From positions 13,265,867 to 13,329,866 of the forward strand of contig OW388296.1 of the NCBI GenBank assembly GCA_936450465.1: 64,000 nucleotides of DNA, written 5' to 3'. Each line of letters begins with the position of its first letter. The stretch's first letter is position 1. Made by a program: the position numbers and the translations under genes. Positions 61,319-64,000 of the stretch are shown here, piece after piece. The notes beneath the pieces are model-generated. The model searched no databases. It saw only the letters and a program-made list of their open reading frames with translations, and was not told where the DNA came from. This DNA is from Gibbula magus (Eukaryota; Mollusca; Gastropoda; Trochida; Trochidae).

Positions 61319-61759
61319 AGGTACATCCATTATGTTGTTGTGGGTCACATATGCCAAACGTTATTTTGATGATAGTCAATTTAGTATATTGATGATATGA
61401 AGGTAAAAGTGTTGATTTTTTTTATCGAAAACCGGACAATGCACCGCGTTTGGCGCGCGTCAATTGGTCAAACGTAATTTTGGAAACTTATTTTCAACAT
61501 ACATACATATAACTTTAGGTTGATAGTGTTAAATAGGTCTTATAACTACTGTGCTGTAAATGGGACGTGTAGTTTCGGTTTCTGTACATGTATAATTATG
61601 TTGCTCAATTTTAATTAAAAACTAGTAATTATGATATAATTGGCTATTGCGGATGAATATGAAAGTTGAGTGAAATTATTTGAACTGAAATCGGCTAATA
61701 TTGTATGTTGGCACGTATTTCAGCCAAATAAAATTTTATGAAATACAATGGATGTACCT
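61319..61759. mobile_element. MITE with TTAA target duplication (family 1, copy 2)
   Basis: Ends AGGTACATCCATT and AATGGATGTACCT, flanked by TTAA (61315-61318, 61760-61763). It is 441 bp and matches 10376-10843 in opposite orientation. Non-coding. Confidence 0.88.
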
Positions 61760-61763
61760 TTAA

Positions 61764-64000
61764 TATGGAATCAAAATGGCATGTCTCCCCTCAATGTGAC
61801 ATATTTAATTATGATGTATACTTATATGTGTGATAATAAATCAACACCACCACCAACTACCTAGTACAACAACACAACTAATCAATTGTGATATATTAAT
61901 ATTGAGGTTACACTTTTTAAATTAGCCCATATGCCACATATTTTGGTGTATGATCATAACATGTGTCTAAAAAACAACTGATCCACGATAAAAAGTTTAT
62001 CTCCTCATTAAGTTACATAGTGATTATACAAGCTATATTACCCTCAACGATCATACCACGTTTATTTGGAATGAAGCTAACATCTACCTGAACGTTTGCC
62101 ATCTTGTGATGGAAACTGAAACTGGCCCATTTGATTAAGCCAATTAGGGTCGTTAATTATAATCCGATATACGTTTACTGTCCAGGGATTAGAAACTGGT
62201 CTATCGGGGCGACTCCCCTTGAACTCAACGTCCTTTAAGTTGAAAAAAGACTGAAGGGTTGGTGACCCGGGGTCCTACTGGGAAGTAGACATTTGTTATT
62301 ACAGTAAAAACCTTTGATGTCAGGGGGAGGAAGGCGTGTGTTGTTACAAGGGATTAACTCTCTGGGAAATACAAAATTCTGAACTCCATAACGAAACAGG
62401 AGCCAATTAAGTGATCGAAACAGTGACCCGTTATTGCTGTGTAAAGCATGTATTTGTTCAGCCAATTAAATTGCGTGATGAAAAATTTCACGGGTCGCTC
62501 GTTGTTTGGGAACTACGATTTAAGTAATTTTATTTGCTATTTAATAGGCATTACGAGAAAGAAGCTGCTTAAGCAGATATGAGACGATTTTTTTAATTGT
62601 TACCCTATTTCACTTATTTTACTCTTATCTTGTTCACTTTCTGTCATTTTGCTTTTATATATGTAAATAAGTTTTGTACATGCGTAGGAGAGGGTATTTA
62701 AATTTGGACAACTTGTTCCCAATTAATCCTTTTTATCAATGGTTAAACATGTTTGAACCAAACCATATGGGACGAAGGAAGAAACTATTTTAAAATTCGT
62801 TTTTAAAAAAAAAAGAAAAGTTTATTATGTTTTTTTATCCAAAAATGTAAGAAATTTATAAACCTTTTGGTATTCATAATTGCTGCCGTCGACAAAATAA
62901 GTATTTGTGACTGATTTGGTCTGCTAAAATCGAGTGTATTTCAATGAATAACCTATACTAGGAATCTTTTGAGATACATTTTAGTCTCATACATGGATGT
63001 ATAGCAAGTCTATATTTTGTGAAATTTAATGACACTGTTAAAACAACGGCATTTTTATCATCATTAAAAATATAGTATAATGTGCATAATTGAATAAACA
63101 AACGACTTCAGAAATAATAATCATCAAATGTTTTTCATCAATTTAACATGCATTTTAAAATGACCTACCTAAATGCACAAAAACACAACGTCACAGCAGT
63201 TTTGATAAATTCAAGGCCTATATGTCATTATTATTGAATACATGCACTATCAATCTAAAAGGGCAAAGTGGAAGAATTACTATCAGTGAATAATACAAGA
63301 AAAATTAAATTCATCAGTAACGTGAGATATGTATGCAATTGGAATGGCATACCTAGTAACATATTTACAGTGAATACAGGTGACAGCTTGTCGTAAAATT
63401 ATCCTTAAAAAGGCATTATGGTAACTGTAAGTGATAACTCTCAGTATATGGACAAGCCAATACACTCAAAGAAAACATATTGTTTACATTTGGAAATATA
63501 TTCAATATCATAATTTGTTATCTCAAAATGTTACCGTTAGTTCGATTACTGGGTACAACATATATTTTTAATATTTTAGATAATTATTAGAAAAATATGT
63601 ACCCAATGTCTAATGCCTCGTCTATACTTATCCGAAAAAAAATGGCTGAGCCGCATTCCGATGTGTTACGCATATTGCAGAAGAAATCGCACACCGAAAT
63701 CAACAAATTGGCCTGCCAGTCACATTTTTCGTGTACTCCGGCTTACAAAGTATTATGACAAATTTAAGAGCTCTTCTGCGTTTTATTTGTCCGTATTTTG
63801 TACCTGCCATATGTAAACGTCCCCTTTACTGAACTATATTAATTTGGTGCATTAAATACTGTAACCCCGGAACTAGCAGCAACATAGTTTACAAAGAGAG
63901 TGGTAACATATGACAGCAGGTTGTTTTGAAGAAGTTTGTTGAAATAACTTGAATACATCCTGTCACTTGAAGAAGATTCTTGTTAATTGAAGAAGTTCAC
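61764..64000. other. Right end of window, no gene recognised
   Basis: AT-rich. 62100-62520 is a GC-richer patch with two 'agccaattaa' segments and a minus-strand open frame (62465-62235) without a known domain. 63611-63630 reads TAATGCCTCGTCTATACT, similar to the end of the 46518-47827 element, so a relic of that or a related family may start there. Confidence 0.45.

Noticed and set aside
63613..63816. Possible first exon starting MAEPHSDVLRILQKK in another frame
   Set aside because: Short, ends in a stop with no donor assigned; the start resembles the end of a TIR transposon family.

Overview
The window is metazoan nuclear DNA, most likely from a lophotrochozoan and probably a gastropod mollusc. 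It is AT-rich, has small coding exons with GT/AG introns and no operons or ribosome binding sites, and is dense in transposon debris. The mollusc call rests on tRNA-headed SINEs with a 'ttttatgccgc' body, LINE 3' ends, and satellite-like repeats that I recall from molluscan genomes. The species cannot be fixed from the sequence.

The only host gene family I can support is a cluster of paralogous type I membrane proteins with an IgGFc-binding N-terminal domain, the domain at the start of vertebrate FCGBP. Each complete copy has the same three-exon plan. Exon 1 is a signal peptide of about 16-20 residues and ends in phase 1. Exon 2 is about 1.25 kb, holds the whole IgGFc-binding domain and ends in phase 0. 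Exon 3 holds a Ser/Thr-rich stalk, a strongly conserved juxtamembrane module, one membrane helix and a short tail. I call the copies G1-G6 from left to right.

Layout: G1 (minus, 1442-3573) is a pseudogene or truncated copy with a 4-nt deletion before the membrane helix and no exon 1 found. G2 (minus, 16497-22735) is a heavily damaged pseudogene. G3 (plus, 28061-32020) is intact, 594 aa. An orphan signal exon with a lost splice donor lies at 33918-33966 (minus). G4 (minus, 35507-37990) is intact, 595 aa. G5 (plus, 41607-48811) is intact, 601 aa. A decayed exon 3 relic lies at 52377-52555 (plus). G6 (plus, 54549-57150) carries a frameshifting deletion in exon 2. The locus therefore shows birth and death of a tandem family: three open copies, three broken ones and two orphan exon relics, on both strands.

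The rest is mobile DNA: a decayed Tc1/mariner transposon (7787-9535); two TTAA-flanked MITE families; a 1.3-kb TIR element with 36-bp perfect ends and TAA duplications (46518-47827, intron 2 of G5); 5'-truncated LINEs, two with clear target-site duplications; tRNA-derived SINEs; foldback elements rich in the CRE palindrome TGACGTCA; (TA)n tracts; a C-rich minisatellite (about 21040-22050); and segmental duplications linking the flanks of different copies.

If translated, G3-G5 would be cell-surface proteins with a large IgGFc-binding-type ectodomain on a mucin-like stalk. A mucus, immune or recognition role is a reasonable inference from FCGBP, but the sequence does not show it.
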